Shown here: in pieces, positions 5,252-6,219 of the stretch | Numbering within the stretch: position 1 is the stretch's first letter | Layout of the letters: each line of letters opens with the position of its first letter | Assembly: GCA_013043915.1 (NCBI GenBank) | Contig: JABEVH010000180.1 | Coordinates: 1-6,219, forward strand | DNA length: 6,219 nt | Direction: 5' to 3' | Source: Pseudomonadales bacterium | GTDB lineage: Bacteria > Pseudomonadota > Gammaproteobacteria > Pseudomonadales > Moraxellaceae | Translations under genes and position numbers: made by a program | The notes under the pieces: model-generated | What the model was told of the DNA's origin: nothing | What the model saw: only the letters and a program-made list of their open reading frames with translations | The model's database searches: none

Positions 5252-6219
5252 TTCTCCACTCCTGTTGAGGATGAACTGCGACGCAGAGCCTGTGCTGTCA
5301 ACCTCGCTGCCTCTTCCGCATCAAGCCGGGCGCGCCGCGACTCCATCATCTGCTTGATACGTTCAGTTTTACGTTCAGCCTGGCGACGCTCGTCCTTCTC
5401 TCCCATGGCATATTGAAAATACTGAACCAGAGGGATGTGAGAAGGGCAAACATAGGCGCAGGAGCCGCACAAAATACAGTCATCCAAACCATAATCATCT
5501 GCCCCCGCAAAGTCCTCAGCACGAGCATGCGCTGCCATTTCCAAGGGCATGAGCCCCATGGGACAGGCCTCCACACATCTTGCGCAGCGTATACAAGGCG
5601 AGGCTTGCCGCTGCGGCACTTCGTGGGGACCCAGCGCCAGGATTCCGGTAGCGCCCTTGATCACAGGCACCTGGGTTGAGGGCAACACCTGCCCCATCAT
5701 GGGGCCTCCGAGCAGTAATTGGGCGGGTGTACTTTTAAGCCCACCACAGAACTCAAGCACATGCTGTACCGGCGTCCCCAATAAAACCTCTACATTACGT
5801 GGTCGCTGTACACAAGCACCTGCCACAGTAACTACCCTGGAAATCAGGGGGTTGCCATAGCGCAAGGCCTGCTGAATGGCATAGACAGTACCGACGTTAT
5901 GCACAAGCACTCCTACCTGCGTGCTACGACCTTCTGCAGGCACCTCCCTGCCCGTGATCGCATTGATCAACTGTTTGGCTGAACCCATGGGATAAAGGGC
6001 CGGCACCACACTGACCTCGATGGCACCATGCCCTTCCGCCGCCGCCCGCATGGCTGAAATAGCCTCAATTTTATTATCTTCAATAGCGATGACTATGCGG
6101 TAAGCACGCAGGATATGTTGTATCAGCAAGGCACCATCAACAATTTCTTCTGCTTTTTCCCGCATCAAGCGATCATCTGTGGTCAGGTAAGGCTCGCATT
6201 CACTGCCATTCACCAGTAC
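5248..6219 (-). CDS. rnfC: Rnf electron transport complex subunit C (5' end missing)
   Basis: 323 residues of the C-terminal part are visible, and the frame is open through the right edge. The first visible residues, V-L-V-N-G-S-E-C-E-P-Y-L-T-x-D-D-R-L-M, belong to the conserved flavin/NADH-binding core (related to the 51-kDa complex I subunit). In full-length RnfC this lies roughly 130-150 residues from the N-terminus, so the GTG at 6211-6213 is an internal Val codon. Two ferredoxin-type [4Fe-4S] motifs follow: C-I-R-C-A-R-C-V-E-A-C-P and C-I-L-C-G-S-C-A-Y-V-C-P (visible residues 209-220 and 248-259), supplying eight Cys ligands. The chain ends in a charged, probably helical tail of about 50 residues and lacks the long Ala-rich repeats of E. 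coli RsxC. RnfC is the cytoplasmic subunit that accepts electrons from NADH. It overlaps rnfD by 4 bp. The missing part probably includes the N-terminal barrel-like domain. Confidence 0.95.
   Translation of the reverse strand, partial: VLVNGSECEPYLTTDDRLMREKAEEIVDGALLIQHILRAYRIVIAIEDNKIEAISAMRAAAEGHGAIEVSVVPALYPMGSAKQLINAITGREVPAEGRSTQVGVLVHNVGTVYAIQQALRYGNPLISRVVTVAGACVQRPRNVEVLLGTPVQHVLEFCGGLKSTPAQLLLGGPMMGQVLPSTQVPVIKGATGILALGPHEVPQRQASPCIRCARCVEACPMGLMPLEMAAHARAEDFAGADDYGLDDCILCGSCAYVCPSHIPLVQYFQYAMGEKDERRQAERKTERIKQMMESRRARLDAEEAARLTAQALRRSSSSTGVEK

Noticed and set aside
5248..6213. GTG at 6211-6213 as the start of a short RnfC
   Set aside because: It falls inside the conserved V-N-G-x-E-C-E-P-Y-L segment, and the frame continues with V-L to the window edge, so the gene is cut by the window.

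Overview
This window looks like the electron-supply part of a nitrogen-fixation region from a diazotrophic proteobacterium, most likely a gammaproteobacterium of moderate GC content. The reasoning is by family. The Rnf subunits, RnfH and a NafY-type cofactor-binding protein sit in one compact operon, as I recall for the rnf1 cluster of Azotobacter vinelandii and the nif island of Pseudomonas stutzeri. No species can be named from the sequence alone, and no nitrogenase structural gene lies inside the window.

Layout: nearly every base is coding. From the right edge leftward, on the minus strand, the order is rnfC (5' part missing, 5248-6219), rnfD (4133-5251), rnfG (3486-4136), rnfE (2746-3489), rnfH (2476-2733), a nafY-type gene (1797-2486) and apbE (753-1793). 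The first three junctions are 4-bp ATGA overlaps. rnfE to rnfH has a 12-bp gap, rnfH and nafY overlap by about 11 bp, and nafY to apbE has a 3-bp gap. rnfA and rnfB are expected just beyond the right edge. At the left edge, on the plus strand, a gene without its 5' end (1-787) encodes a SIR2-like domain protein. It converges on apbE, and the two coding regions share their last 35 bp.

How the genes work together: Rnf is a membrane complex that uses the ion gradient to push electrons from NADH to ferredoxin or flavodoxin, which feed nitrogenase. RnfC carries the NADH/FMN site and two [4Fe-4S] clusters. RnfD and RnfG each show a D-x-x-T-G-A-T site for covalent FMN. ApbE, the last gene of the operon, is the enzyme family that attaches that FMN. 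RnfE is a six-helix membrane subunit, and RnfH is a small ubiquitin-fold protein. The NafY-type protein is predicted to bind the nitrogenase iron-molybdenum cofactor or apo-nitrogenase. The role of the SIR2-like protein is unknown.

There is no intergenic stretch over 12 bp, and I see no promoter, terminator, RNA gene, mobile element, CRISPR array or pseudogene. The points most worth a second look are the four tandem ATG codons of nafY that also encode the acidic tail of RnfH, the uncharacterised SIR2-like neighbour and its convergent overlap with apbE, the Cys-x-x-Cys N-terminal extension of RnfE, and small departures from the usual motifs in ApbE.
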